DNA of 64,000 nucleotides from Varroa destructor. Taxonomy: Eukaryota; Arthropoda; Arachnida; Mesostigmata; Varroidae. Positions 23,901-35,800 of this stretch are shown in pieces; position 1 is the stretch's first letter; each line of letters starts with the position of its first letter. The stretch covers positions 39,345,126-39,409,125 of the forward strand of contig NW_019211457.1 of the NCBI RefSeq assembly GCF_002443255.2. Direction: 5' to 3'. The notes beneath the pieces were generated by a model that was not told where the DNA came from, did no database searches, and saw nothing but the letters and a program-made list of their open reading frames with translations. A program made the position numbers and the translations under genes.

Positions 23901-25923
23901 CGCGGAAATGGCTCGGCATAGCCCCCTAGGGAGCTCTAAGACGCCATGATTAAGTCGCCAGCCCCCTTTGACCCCTTTCGACCTCCGACCCCAACCTTCT
24001 ACCCGACATTACCACGTCGTACTACCCGCAAATTCCCGCCGTCGCTCCGTCCGAAAATCGAAACGTACTAAGTGCTTAGACTGCTATGAAACCCTATACA
24101 TTTGTCTTCTTACTGTCTTCCAAGTAATGGCGCCAACGATCCCACGACACGCGCACTAAGGAACAAGAGTTCGCATATAGGTATTGGCCAGACAAAAATT
24201 AGAAGCATGCGGTATGTGTCAAAACATATGGGATCACAGAATTAAGCAAGCGACCATATGATTACGCACATGATATGCGCAGCGGTACGGTAGGCTTACT
24301 TTATCGTGGTTGCATTGAGCTAGCATTATATACAATTTGGCGGTCGGTGGTACAGTTTACAAAGTTATCCTTTGACTGTTGCCTTTGCATGGTGTAGCGA
24401 AGCTCCGTCATGCTTGGCGACAGTCAACCAAGACGAGGGTGTTATGGCATGTGAACAACCAGGGCCTATATCTAGGCCAGTCAGTGATTGGTTAAGTTAG
24501 GTTGGCATTTGACCAAAAGCAGTAGTAATTTATTGGCCATTCATAACACCCCGCCATTACCGCAGGATTGCGTCAATCTTGCCGTCGTCGACAACCTGTC
24601 GGTATCCACCCTTCACCGTTGCACCCCGGGGGTTTTCCCCCGTTCACCTGCTGTGTCCATTATACCTTCTGTGCGATGCTAGTTGCCACTAAATGTTGGT
24701 ACCAACTTTCCGAATTACGTTGTGCTTGTCGGGACCACCATCCTTGTTTACAGCTAGCAGCCTGTGATTACCCCTACCAGTTCAGGTCCAGTAGGACGCT
24801 CTACGTACGGTCCGTATGTGGGTCGGTACGCTTGCAAATGTCTGTGGCCTATTGCTGGATCAAGTAAGGTATGTGCATATGCCAGATCCTAACCGGCAGC
24901 GTTATCGTAAAAATACGATATAGCTTTAGTCGGCCAGCGGTTTCTTTAGTCTACTTGTACACGAATTGGCGTGTAGCAACAGCAACAGCAGCAGACTTGG
25001 ACGACTGCGGGAAGGTGCAGCTTTCTCAAGGCAAACGCTCGGTACCCGAACGAACCGAGCTGGTTGAGTGATTAAAGGCACGAAGATTATTAAAACCAGC
25101 TGCGGTGGCGGAGGGTTAATACAGGGTCTGATCGTCCGACCCATCCAGCGACCCCACTAGCTGACATGCTATTGCTATGAGTAGAATGGGGGGAAAACGC
25201 GTAATATGCCGTTGGTGAGGCAACAGCGCTGCTAGCGGCTCCACCAAGGCAAAACTAAGGAAAAGCCTGTGGGTAAGCTGCCAGGCCGCCGGTGCTGATG
25301 TTGTGGGGGTGTCTTGCCTGCAAAAGCGGGGAGCTTGCGGGAACTCGATCGCCGTCGCTGAACGAAGGTGGCACGGGCGTTTCAGCTGCTGCTGGTGAAA
25401 TGTGGGAGTACTATCTATCTACTTGCTTATTGGCTCTTCGCCATTCGCCGCTTGCCGCCTCGCCAGTACGGACGGATGGACGGGCGTCGTCAACAGCGTG
25501 AGAGGACCAAGGAACGCAGTTGTGGAAGCCGAGGCAAAGGAGAATGAAGCTGTGGGCAGGGGAAGGGGGCACGGTTGAGCCAGGCAACGGTTGAAGAGGT
25601 CGAAGATGGAGACCGCTGGGGAGGTCTGCTTTAGGCCTTCAGGAACCCAATAGGCTGCGTTCGGCCCTGTGGAAACGACAGCGACGAACTGGCAAAGCGG
25701 CCAGCAGCTGAGCGAGGACAATTCCTAAAGCAATAGGGTCGATTTTATCGAGTAGTCTTCTCCCTACGACTACTATCGCTGGCTTTGCCCTCTTGCCAGC
25801 ACAACGCCCTGCTGTCTGGTCGCCTACTGCTGTTGTCACGATTACAGTAGATACTTCGCATTTTAGCCGATGCACATTTTCCACTGAAGTTCGAAATCGT
25901 TGGTTTTGTTACTGCCTGCGCGT
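17941..25923. other. AT/GC mosaic intergenic or intronic DNA, no gene recognised
   Basis: No supportable gene. 18240-18700, 20550-22000 and 22900-23400 are AT-rich. 18850-19260, 22030-22600, 23600-24050 and 25000-25900 are GC-rich. A (CTGT)4 run lies at 19727-19742. Several open frames of 60-130 codons lack any recognisable motif. The plus-strand frame at 23758-23949 has an unusually protein-like amino-acid mix but is only about 63 codons long, and I cannot assign it. Confidence 0.55.
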
Positions 25924-26153
25924 TTCTCTAGTTTTTTTTTTTTTTTTTTTTTTTAATATAATGCATCTCCGCTGATGATGGATGAAACCATAAATAATGG
26001 GTTGATTGAATAAGCTAGATGGCTCAAACTTGTGACTACTTCATAATACGCTATTGTTCCAATAACGTTGAACGTATTTTCGAGATACCACTACTTCAGA
26101 AAAACTGAATACTTCTCGTGTTTTCCGCTTGCCGCATTGTTCCGTGTTCTCTA
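25924..26153 (-). mobile_element. Possible short retroposed element with poly-A tail
   Basis: Twenty-three T residues (25932-25954) would be a poly-A tail if the element lies on the minus strand. The 7-mer ttctcta occurs just before the T tract (25924-25930) and again at 26147-26153. This bounds about 215 bases, as a target-site duplication flanking a SINE-sized insertion would. I do not see convincing tRNA-type A and B boxes in the body, and a 7-mer match can be accidental, so this could equally be a plain poly-T microsatellite. Confidence 0.25.
25932..25954. repeat. Homopolymer tract T23
   Basis: Twenty-three uninterrupted T residues followed by AATATAATGC. It is the longest homopolymer in the window. 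Confidence 0.97.
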
Positions 26154-27793
26154 TAGAGGAGTATTTAACAGGCGCAAATTTGATAATCACTAACAGGTGG
26201 CAGCGACGACACTCACTGTTGGGAATCACTGGATAATAATGACCCAGGTGTGACCTCAGTAAGCCTTAGCTCTTTCGAATATCGGCCAGATAGTAGTTGC
26301 TAGCCCGATGGCTATTTTTTTGTACGTCGCATATTGCCTTTCGGTGCGAGCGGGCGGGCGTGCGTTCGGTTGGGCGTTCGGTCGAAGATTAACGCCGGAT
26401 TGAGTGGCTAGCTGCTGTCAGCCGTTGTCCGCCTGTCGCTGACGGTGGGTTGGGTGACCCAAAACCGTAATAATAATCCATCAATTTGGGTGCGGCGATC
26501 GGAGTACGGCCGGCGCCAAAGGCAGCAGGATCGGCACCGTTTTGACATCGATCCCGTCGACCCGTTCGGCTTCGTTCACCCTTATCGGACCCCTATTGCC
26601 CTGACGGGCAAATTTTCTTATTGGTGGTGTTCGACTCTTCCTAGCTCCACAACCCTCCTAGCAAACATCCGCTAACGCTCGGGTCTCTATATCACTGGCA
26701 TCGTTGGCTAGTTGTAACTTGGCTCGTTGGTCTTCCCTCGTACCGTTGCCTGGCGCCGGCTACATGCACTGACGTACTAAGTCCACTTCAGCTGAGTTAC
26801 GACTGCGACAGATCTTGTTTGGTTGCTGTCTCGACAGAGCTATACCATGGCCATAAAACAACTGGTACCATTGCGGCTGCCGCCGTTCCTTCTAACTTGT
26901 GCTGTTGATCCCTCCTACTTGTGCGCGTGTGTTTTGATCTACTAAATTCTAACCAGCTGATCGGCCGGCCTGGCCAGCCAGTCAGCCGAGAGACAAACAG
27001 GCACTCGAATAAAAGATTGGCAAACTGGCGTAGTAGAAGGAAGCCGCTCTGCAGCTTTGGGTGCGAACTGGCGTTACTTCAGATGCGGTCTCGTTCGTTC
27101 TGATCTTGAAGCAGCTTGTTTAGCCTGGTCTACGCAAAGTAGGGCTGGATTGACGCAGCGTGCAAGAGCTGAGTCGGGGCCTGGCCAGCTGGGAAACGTC
27201 TAAGGAGATTTAAGCTTTTCTTTCCAACCAAATACATGAAAATCCAAGCGTTTGCTGATTGGAACGCCCAATTCTGCACAAGCAGTGTTCGAGCACTGGC
27301 TGCAGGACTCTTAAGGAAAACAGGAAGGAAAAAAACAGAACAAAAGAAGCCAAAGAAAGAGAGCGCTGCTAATGCGTCTAGTCCATAGTTTTTTCCTTTT
27401 CTCCATTTCCGTCGCCTTCTATCCAGATGCCGACGTTAAATGTCGTGTCACGTGTAGACTTAAGACGTCGGCCAGTCTAGCTAAGCACAAATAAAATTGC
27501 CCGATTCTTGATTGAGTCTCTTATGGAAAAAGACACTCTACATTCTACTATTCTACTGCGACTCTTCCGGCATGAATGATTGTTACTGATTATCACGTGT
27601 CAGTGGAATCGTAACATTAACTAATTGATGCCATTTTTCCTGTCTAGCGATGGACGTCCTTAGAATGGCCATTGCAGCGCAGTCTGCATCCCCAGAGTGC
27701 AGACTGGCCCCAAAAATGCTGATTTAAAACCAACTGAAGCACCTCTGTGTGCTATAAGTCCTGTGCACTGCCTGTCCACGCCTCACTAAGACA
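26154..27793. other. Intergenic or intronic DNA, no gene recognised
   Basis: 26330-27200 is GC-rich with GTTCGGT-type repeated words near 26360. 27220-27790 is more AT-rich. Frames are below 80 codons and unrecognised. One inverted repeat is listed separately. Confidence 0.55.
27680..27706. repeat. Inverted repeat, 9-bp arms, 9-base loop
   Basis: Arms cagtctgca (27680-27688) and tgcagactg (27698-27706) are perfectly complementary. No function can be inferred. Confidence 0.8.
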
Positions 27794-27967
27794 TCACAGC
27801 TTTCTAGTGACCGTTTGTCCTATGGATATTTGTGATGTCCCGCTTTTTGACGCGTTGGTGCTGACTGTCTGAGTCTGCCTCCTTTTCTTCCGCAGTGAAA
27901 CTGATGTTGATGGCTGGCGTATGCACGCATCTAATCTGTCTTCATCCACACTAGCAGCCATCAGCTG
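27794..27967 (-). CDS. Possible terminal exon with basic linker, unknown protein
   Basis: This minus-strand open stretch ends in TGA at 27794-27796. Its peptide has a short acidic start (Val-Asp-Glu-Asp), then a basic cluster LRKKRRQ resembling a nuclear localisation signal, then a Ser/Thr-rich tail. It lies about 140 bases downstream, on the same strand, of the possible PWWP-like exon at 28109-28204. A short intron between the two would be consistent with one gene. The acceptor I would need (an AG at 27968-27969) has only a weak pyrimidine tract. It may be chance. Confidence 0.15.
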   Translation of the reverse strand, partial: QLMAASVDEDRLDACIRQPSTSVSLRKKRRQTQTVSTNASKSGTSQISIGQTVTRKL

Positions 27968-28108
27968 CTTCGTCCCCACAGAAAGCCGGACGATTCGTTG
28001 GGTTAGGTCGGTGCCCATCGTGACTCATGGCTCTACAGGCTGTTTGCAAGAGCTGTTTTGGTGAGATGCTCATGCCTTCGAAGTCTATCACAACATTTGA
28101 GTTCGTAC

Positions 28109-28204
28109 CTCGCCTCTTCGAAAGTAGTCCGTATAGTCCCATTCCACACGTCACTGTCGCCATAAAATTCGACGTGATACCGACCTTCTTTTGAAGAACG
28201 TTTT
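28109..28204 (-). CDS. Possible exon fragment resembling the PWWP domain core
   Basis: The minus-strand peptide contains GRYHVEFYGDSDVW followed by TTFEEARYEL. The first part resembles the YHVxFFGD strand of PWWP domains, as in NSD-type histone methyltransferases and HDGF-like proteins, which bind methylated histone tails and DNA. The second part resembles the following FE-rich helix start. A plausible acceptor (an AG at 28205-28206 after a T-rich tract) and a donor GAG/GTACGA (at 28108-28109) would delimit 96 bases. I find no upstream exon carrying the diagnostic Pro-Trp-Trp-Pro part. The similarity is short and judged by eye. The frame stays open across 28033-28467, but the upstream part is hydrophobic and not PWWP-like. 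It could be a pseudo-exon or chance. Confidence 0.2.
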
Positions 28205-31200
28205 CTATTTACCGGAGTTTTAAATTGACGGCAAAACGAGAAGCGATGGAGGATTAGTCTAGAAGCACAGTAACCTTGCCTAGCGACTAACGTAACTAGC
28301 ACTAGCGCAAATACCGCTGCTATCGTGGCCAGTCGATTGGTACTGTGTAATGAGAAAAGCTTGTCGCATGTCTCGTGTTCTTCTACCTGCTTCATCGGGC
28401 CTATGGCCTGCTCATAGTAAACGGCAGAGTAGAGCAGAAAGCAGATCATGACAGCGGACGGGGCCAAACGATGGAAAAGCCCGCTTTCGAGAAGGCTGAC
28501 ACAAATAGTGTTACCGGTGGTGGCGTCAACAGCCTGGAGGAGTCTAGAACCTGGAGCAGTCTGAGCCTCTGTGTGACATCAGGTAGGCAGACAGAAGTTG
28601 TTCGAACGCTCGAAGTCTGCAGCCCCATGGTGAGGTCGTGAAACAGCGGCACAGTACTAGTAATGTGGTGTGATGCAGTAAGGGGATGGAAAGCTGAGTT
28701 GTTATAGAGGCAACGGGGCAGTGCAGCTCGATCTGACGGGGCAGTCATCCTGCTCAGCCTCTCGCGCCTTCTCTTGACCCCGTTGGCGGTTGTCGACCGA
28801 TGGGACAACGTAAAGCAGGCACGTATGTTACTGAGTGCTTAGCAGTTGTGGAGCTGCTGCTGCAGTGGCAAAGCCTGTCGTTTCTCCGTCTGTCTATTCT
28901 GCCGCTCGCATAGCCAAGCCAGTAGCGCCGTTTGATGCCGTTGGTTGTAGGACACTTGCGTCTTGCGTTGCCACTAGTAGTAACGGCTGGAAGCGAGAAC
29001 TGCGAGAACTACGGGGCAGCTAGGCAAGCAGCACGGAACACGGTCGGTGATCAATCACTGTACTCCAAGTAGAAAGCCAGCTAGAAAGACCCAAGCCCCT
29101 TGACCCCCTGCATCCCTTAGAATCCGCCGCTATGGCCACTCCTCCCTCAAACCCTTCGCAAGCTTCCGCTTGGCCTTCGTGTGCGCAGGCTTTTCTCTCT
29201 TCGGTTATACCACTTCGTCCGTTTTCGCCCTCTTGAAACCGCCGCTAGTCGACCGCACCGTTTCCCAGTCTGTGGGTTCTCCTCTGGGTCCGTTCGTTCG
29301 TCGGTTGATCTCGTAGAGTGTTGGGCTGGCCCAATCTAGCCCCCTTCTGTAAGCATCATGGCAGCCATCGAAATTGGAAGCTGCTTTAAAAGTCGCTACA
29401 GCAACGTAGTACCACAGTGGTTGGAGTAGCACCGAACAGTAACCTCTGTCCGCTACTCTCAATACTTTCTTTTCACTCTATTCTTTGAAAGCTAAAGCCA
29501 GGAATCAAGGCCTTCTCGTCAGAAGACTAACAGCATAGAGCATAGTGCCGCTCTTGAAGACTCACGTAAATCGTACTTCTATAGAAGAGAAAGAAGGAGG
29601 TACACGTGACTATTTAGCAGCGATCTGTAGTACATTTTCGATTCGCAGATAAGAGTCTTGTGCAATTTCGTCGACAATTGCATATCTTTTATATCTGGCC
29701 TGTTGTTCTTTTTTGAGTAAATTACAATTAAAATCTCAATAGATAAACACACCTCACCAGACACATGCGTCGATCTTTATGGCTAAAACTCTTAGGGTAG
29801 CAACGTCACGTATTTAATCGCAAAACAACGATACCTTCATGTACCCTTAGCTCGGTGCCTAGACAATATTTTCGAAATGTCCACAACAATATCAAGTTGC
29901 CTATTTCTTAATATTATAAGCATACACGTGTAATTATCTATCGGCGACTGACCGTAAGCTCGAAGCAAACTCTAGCTGGACGCCAGGTTTAGCTCAACCA
30001 TTGTAGCTAGGTATGTTTGCAATGGTTTTTGCCAAAACACCAAATTCGGACTCGTTGAATAAACAGACTTCCAAAAGAAGTAGTTTCATGTTTTTGGAGT
30101 GCTGTTGCTGTAGATGATGGGACAATTTGACCGGGGGATTCTCCGGTTGGAGGGAAAGTTAGAAGGTCGGACTGCTGGTGGGTGGCTGCCGAAGGCCGGT
30201 GGCCGCCGGTGGTCGAGGTCAGTGGTCGTCACGGCTGCTGGGTCTGAGTTTTTGGGTCACTTTCGGGTGTCCTTTTTGGTGTCGTAGTATATTATTGATA
30301 AGGTTTCGACTCCTCTTATTGTTGGATGCGTTCTTTTTCGACAACGACGAGGACGACGGCGATGCTATCGTTCGCCGTCGCCGACGAGGGAATAGTTGGG
30401 AAAGAAAAAGAGGGTCGTTCAGTGGGCAACGCTGTACAATATCGCCTTTTCATTGTGCTGCGACTTAACAAGGATATCCCTTTTCAATTGTTCCCTCTCC
30501 GGTCTTTCTTCGTAGCCTTAATGTATTTCTTTGCTTTGACGCAGGAGCCTCCTCGGCTTCCTCGTTCCCGATGTCGCTTCTGAGCTGCTACGGATTGCTA
30601 TTTTACCATCATCCTTTTGCCAGCGACCAAAACGAAACAACCTTGATGGGCTGACCGATTCCACAACTTGGTACGCTGCTACAGTAAACTAACTCAGTCC
30701 CCCTGTTCTCGAATCTGCTGTAATCGAAGGGAGAGGCTGGCAGGCAGTCATGGTTTGGCTGTAAGTGTGAAAGATTATCTTACTTATATCCATTATTATT
30801 CGCTTACATCGTAGTGCTTCCTGTCAACGTACTGCATGATGGACGGCCACAGCAGTTCTAATAGCATACGTGGTGAAAAGGCAGAGAGATACAGATATTA
30901 CTCACGATTCGTAACCCACTGTTATACCTGTAATAGCTTAAAGTTATATTAGAATTACGGGTGTTGTTACGTCTACGTGAGGTTGCCATCGCTTTGATAA
31001 ATGTTCACGTAGCTCACAAAAAAAGTGTATAAAGACGTAAAGGAGCATTAGGCAAGGGAAAATTTACTATTACGTCTAATATAGCACCAGCACAGAGGAA
31101 ATAACGCATATTCATAGCACTTGCACTTGAAATAAGCTGTTTTACCTTATGTCAAGCTGTAGCAAAGATTATGGAGAAATCTCTAGCTTGAGCTACTTTT

Positions 31201-32129
31201 TACCCTTGCACTACACTAGTACAAAGAATGTTTGTCTTCCTTTCATCATCGTAATGAAGCATGTTGGTTAATTGTCTCAGTGTATATTCGACTGGCATGA
31301 TCGTCTTCCTTTCCTTTGTCCCTTTCAGCCGCTCGCTCCGTCTGATGCCGTTTCGCTAGGTTTTGGATAGGTCTACGTGCCTTTGTGTTTCCTGTTCTCA
31401 AACTCAATTGGGCAAGGCGTAGGTTAAGCAATCTCCTGTCGCTCGTTGTTCTGTATGCCACGGTCGCCAACCTGTTTTCCTGCCAGCCGCAGCTGCCAGG
31501 CTGGCGCACTCATAATGTTGAGATCATATGAAAGACCAGTGCGCCAGCCGGTGCTCTGCCATCGAGTAGTGCACGAGTTGCATATCCTAGCCATCACGAC
31601 CATGGGGCGATACGGGGTGTTGGCGTGGCCCTAGGCGCAGTTTGCGCGTCGTGCGCGCAAACTGCACCAACCGCCCCACTGCGCCTTCCGTCGTCTCAAA
31701 CCAGCTCGATGTTGAACACTAAGTGGCTCCGCGGGCGCCTTGAGATTGCGCTGAGGCGGCAAGGCTTCCTTTCTCGTCACTCATGCCCACCCTCTTTCCC
31801 AGTCCTTCCTTTCATGCTAGTGTCTTGCTTAGTTGCCTCACCACAGAACGACGTGGACGCATAAGGCGCGGCGCGTGCAAGCAGTAAGAGCGGCAGCGGT
31901 AGGCACTCGGCTGGGCAGAATGCGCTCCCGTTTCGGTTGCAGGCAAACGAAGCTTCCGAGTTGCCTGAAGAAGCTGACGACCAAGCAGGGTTCTGCGATG
32001 CATTAACTGATTGAAATGGCGTGTTTCGTAATTCGTTTCTCGTGTCCCCACCATCACCGCTATCGTTAGTGCCGCTGCTGCTGCCAGTGTCTGCGCTCGA
32101 ATTCAGCTGGTTGAATTCTCGTGAGGTTG
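28205..32129. other. Intergenic or intronic DNA, no gene recognised
   Basis: 29560-29960 and 30780-31220 are AT-rich. 28480-29460, 30120-30580 and 31430-32130 are GC-rich. Open frames of 60-120 codons occur on both strands without recognisable domains. The Asp/Arg-rich stretch near 30340-30390 comes from GAC/GAG triplets. The strongest structural feature is the perfect hairpin at 31637-31665, listed separately. Confidence 0.55.
31637..31665. repeat. Perfect inverted repeat, 12-bp arms, 5-base loop
   Basis: Arms gcagtttgcgcg (31637-31648) and cgcgcaaactgc (31654-31665) pair perfectly around the loop TCGTG. Beyond one mismatch, two more G-C pairs are possible. This is the most stable simple hairpin I see in the window. 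No gene boundary, tail signal or transposon end can be tied to it. Confidence 0.9.
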
Positions 32130-32890
32130 CTACTTCACTTCTGCTGTTGTTACCACCTTTGCCGCTGTTTTCACTGCGGCCGCGTCACTCGTCCTTTGTT
32201 TAGCGACACCTTCATTACGTTCAGCCGCAGCATGTCTCCGAGCTGTTGCATACATGCCCAGCTTCATTGGTTTGTCCGAGGCGTGCTTGCATCGCTCTAC
32301 ACTGACGTTGCCGACTTTCAAAGTGAAACAGCGTTCGGACACGTCGACGCATGATACGTTGCACTTTTCCCGTACAACTAGGCACTCATCGAGCATACAT
32401 GTATGTCGCCATCGTGGGTCGGAAGTTTTGTCTCTCCTCGTATCTTCTTTATCTACTATTGGTACTATAACAACTGCGGGCCTTCGTGTGTTGTCGATGG
32501 AATCCCCTTTGGACAGTAGCAGCGGCGGCGATACCGTTGGAGACTGTGGGGGCGGCTTATGGCGTTGGTCATCAGTAACTATGAGGCTGTCCGTCCTGAT
32601 GTCTGTGCTCCAGTAGCAATGATCGTAGCAGGAGCGACTCTCTCCAGAAGTGAGTGTCCTGATCGGCTTCGCTTGGACTACCCATGCTACGCTTTTCAGT
32701 GAAGCAGCACTAGAAACTCTAGTTTCAACTCTTTTGCCCGTAGGGAAAAGGGAGATACTCCGCAGCGTAATCTGGACAGCGATCAACACGTCCCACTTGG
32801 CGTCACGTAGCAAAGTGCTTACCCCATTGCCCTGCCCCTCCTCCCCCCAGATGTCGCAGTTAGTGTCCTTCTTTCTCTTTTCTCCCGGCT
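32130..32890 (-). CDS. Candidate coding exon, unknown protein
   Basis: This is the longest open stretch in the window, about 250 codons on the minus strand from the in-frame stop near 32901 to the TAG at 32130-32132. Unlike most spurious frames here it has a normal charged composition (Asp, Glu, Lys, Val and Ala well represented). It includes a Pro/Ser linker (HKPPPQSPTVSPP), a charged VDKEDTRRDK segment, a cysteine-rich segment with seven Cys in roughly fifty residues, and an Ala/Lys-rich C-terminus. No Met occurs near the start (the frame opens with TTG at 32813), so it would be an internal or terminal exon. A good acceptor fits: CTAAT branch-point-like word, U-rich tract, then AG at 32891-32892, giving an exon from 32890. 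I recognise no family, signal peptide or membrane segment. The local DNA is GC-rich, so chance remains possible. Confidence 0.35.
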
Positions 32891-35800
32891 CTGATCAAAT
32901 CACAATTAGACCAACAGCTAGTAGGGATAACCGGTAGTAGCAACGGCTAGAAGCCGTTGCTGACGCGGTCGCAGTTGACTGCTTCACGCGGCGCTAGGTA
33001 GTGGCGCGCTTGTCCCCTGAGCTAATGCGATCAGGGAAGGCACAGTTACAATGATCGAGGTGCTGCTGCTACCGGTACCGGCTCGATGCTTGCCTCTGCA
33101 ATAGTAGAATGACAACGCAGCTCTTATCAATAGGTGGTTTGTGTGACTATGCTGCTAGCAGTCGGTTTGTTCCGTCATTGTAGTTCGAGCCGTTAAATCG
33201 TAACGCATTAGCCATAATTAAATTTAAATTCCACACCCGCTAAGTGGCTGTTGAGTGGAGCAGGCAGTGTGTGAAAATCAACAACGAAGTGGTTCCGTCA
33301 CTATAGAACATGGTCCGTTCGAGTCTCGAGTTGGCCGTTCCTTTTCGATTGATAAGCAACTGCCGGAGCGCGGACAAATCCCACGATTTCGAGTTACGTT
33401 GCTCAGTTCGTAGCGGTTCGTAACGCGATAGACGCGCCGTAGCCGTCCGACTGCTGACAACTGTCGAACCGGAAAATTTAAAATAATAGCTCCGCTTCGC
33501 TGATGACCGGCAATTGTGGGTAGTGCGCATCAGGTCGTCTCAGATCCGCGAGGGTGTTTCAGCCGTTGGTGGTCGGGCGTTCAGCGCAAAACTCCTTGTT
33601 GGTGTAACCCTCGCTGCAACCACTACCTTAATAACGATCATGTCTTTCTTTGGGTGCTGACGGCAATGGTTGAAAGCAGCCAATTTTTCGACGGCGCCAC
33701 TTCCCCCCGGCCGGCCGTGAGCTAACGCTGCGACCCCAATTGCAAACTAACCGATCGACGATGTACGAACCAGCCAACCGACGTTTGCCAGATTCCACCT
33801 TCCACGCGTCGCGGGCAATAGAAGCCATAGTCGTTCGAATGTTCTCAGAGCGAAAGAGCTCCGCTTCAATATTGTCGAAGGCGATGAGGCACGCAAGGTC
33901 GACGTGACTGCGGCCTCTGATCATCCGAAACCTTAGCGAATGCTGAGCGAATGAACTGAACGGTTACAGCAGCCGCTAGTAGCTCCCACCGATTTGACGG
34001 GACGAGTCGGGCCCTAGAGGGACTTTATGGGTCCGAAGGCTTCAGGGGCTCTTCTTTGCAACGCACGGCGTCGCCAGATAACAGCGGAAGGCCAAGCCGA
34101 CCTCAGTCAGGTTCCCTCAGCATCCGTCAGGAACCACCCTGTGACGACACGGCGACGGGAGCAGTGACTATGTTGAGAGATTGAGGCGCTGATCGTGATG
34201 CTCCACTTACTGTCAAGTTACATGGTAGAGCTACTGCGACCAAGTAACGATTCGAACCGATGACATAAAATTTTGATTAGGGTAACGCTGTCTGTTACGT
34301 TAGAATTCTTGGGCTAATTCTGAAATGGAGGACGGAGCGGACCGACAGATCTAGCTCATAAACCCTCTCCTCTCTTAGGCGTAAAAACACGGCGAGGCGA
34401 TCGCTGATGGTCGCCCAAGTTAACTGGCACCACGGCAGCGTCGCGCTGCCCAAGTAAGCGGATCCCTCTGCGATAAAATTTATAACTGCAAACTACACAC
34501 AAAGTTATCGGATCCAGCTGTAAATTGTATCCGGGAGACGTTCGTGTCACGATCCCAGTCTTCGGTTTGTGTGTCTTTGGTTAGTGCTCGACAGCTTTCT
34601 GGATTCGAAAACAGAGGATTCTTTTTTTGCACAGTTTGATTAAGCGATACCAGCAGACGCGACAACAACAAACAGTTTCGGGAATAATTTCAGGAACAAT
34701 GAACAGGTGGTATAACAATGTTCTTCTATGTGTAGCAAACATTGATTCTTTATCCAACTGACTCATCCGATAAAACATGTAGTTAACTGAGATAATGCTT
34801 TCCAATATGTCCCTTGACGATTATAGACGCCAAAATATACATATATCAGTTCAAAGGTTATGTGTAACGAGATATGATGTCTTCACGAGAATTCGACCAC
34901 GGAACAAGCGTATGACGGAATATATTTAAAAATTATTGTTATATATACATCGATTTCATCTGAATTATATTAGGGAAGTTAGATATATGGTTGTCTTAGG
35001 TACCGTTGACTGGATCATGCATGTACAAGCTCTTTCCGCAGGTCGATCAAAGCCGGTTTAATGAACACACTTCACCGTGTGGTTTGCAATCCTCACGACC
35101 TCAAGTCGTCGCCTACCTAAAGCTTAGCAGACATTTGCTGTGGACATCAAGGCAGCACGTCTCACTTTCGTCCACCGTCCGCTATTCATCCATTGCGCCC
35201 TCTCTTCGTTCCTGCCGATTCTCACTATGGTATCACACCTACCTCACTGGACGAATTGCAGATTGCGAAAAGCTAACCCTCATTTCAAGCAGCTGGTTAG
35301 TGCCATTTGGGTATAAACTGTAGAAATCATAGATGCTCTGATATCCCTTCGATGCCATTCCCTGACCGCAAGTGCTTTTGGAACCTCGGAAAGCAAGCTG
35401 GCAGAAAAAGCTGACGCACTCGTATGAGCACTGCTGTGGCTAGTCGTACCGCACCTCAAGTAGTACTCAATGCCTAGAGAACAGCCAGTCAACTCGAACG
35501 TCATCTTGCGTAGACCTTGTTCGTTGTCCGCTGTCGGGCTGGAAAATGACAAATGGCGGTCTCTGCTCCGTGGGGTTAGTGGGCTATGGTTGCACTGCGG
35601 CCGGATACTGCCAGGACCGGCCATGGCCGCCGTCAGTGGACGCAAAGCGCAAGAGAAAGGGGAAGGAAAAAGAGAAGAACAAGTATAATCCGATGCTGCA
35701 GCTTTGTGTGCACTGGGCATTCTGCGCAGGGTCATCATGCGCTTTTGTCCTTTATTGAAGCGCGCCTGGTAAAGAGAGGCACCCTCGCGGCACGGACGCG

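Noticed and set aside
34240..34300. tRNA-like GGTTCGAATC word on the minus strand
   Set aside because: The T stem does not pair and no cloverleaf can be drawn.
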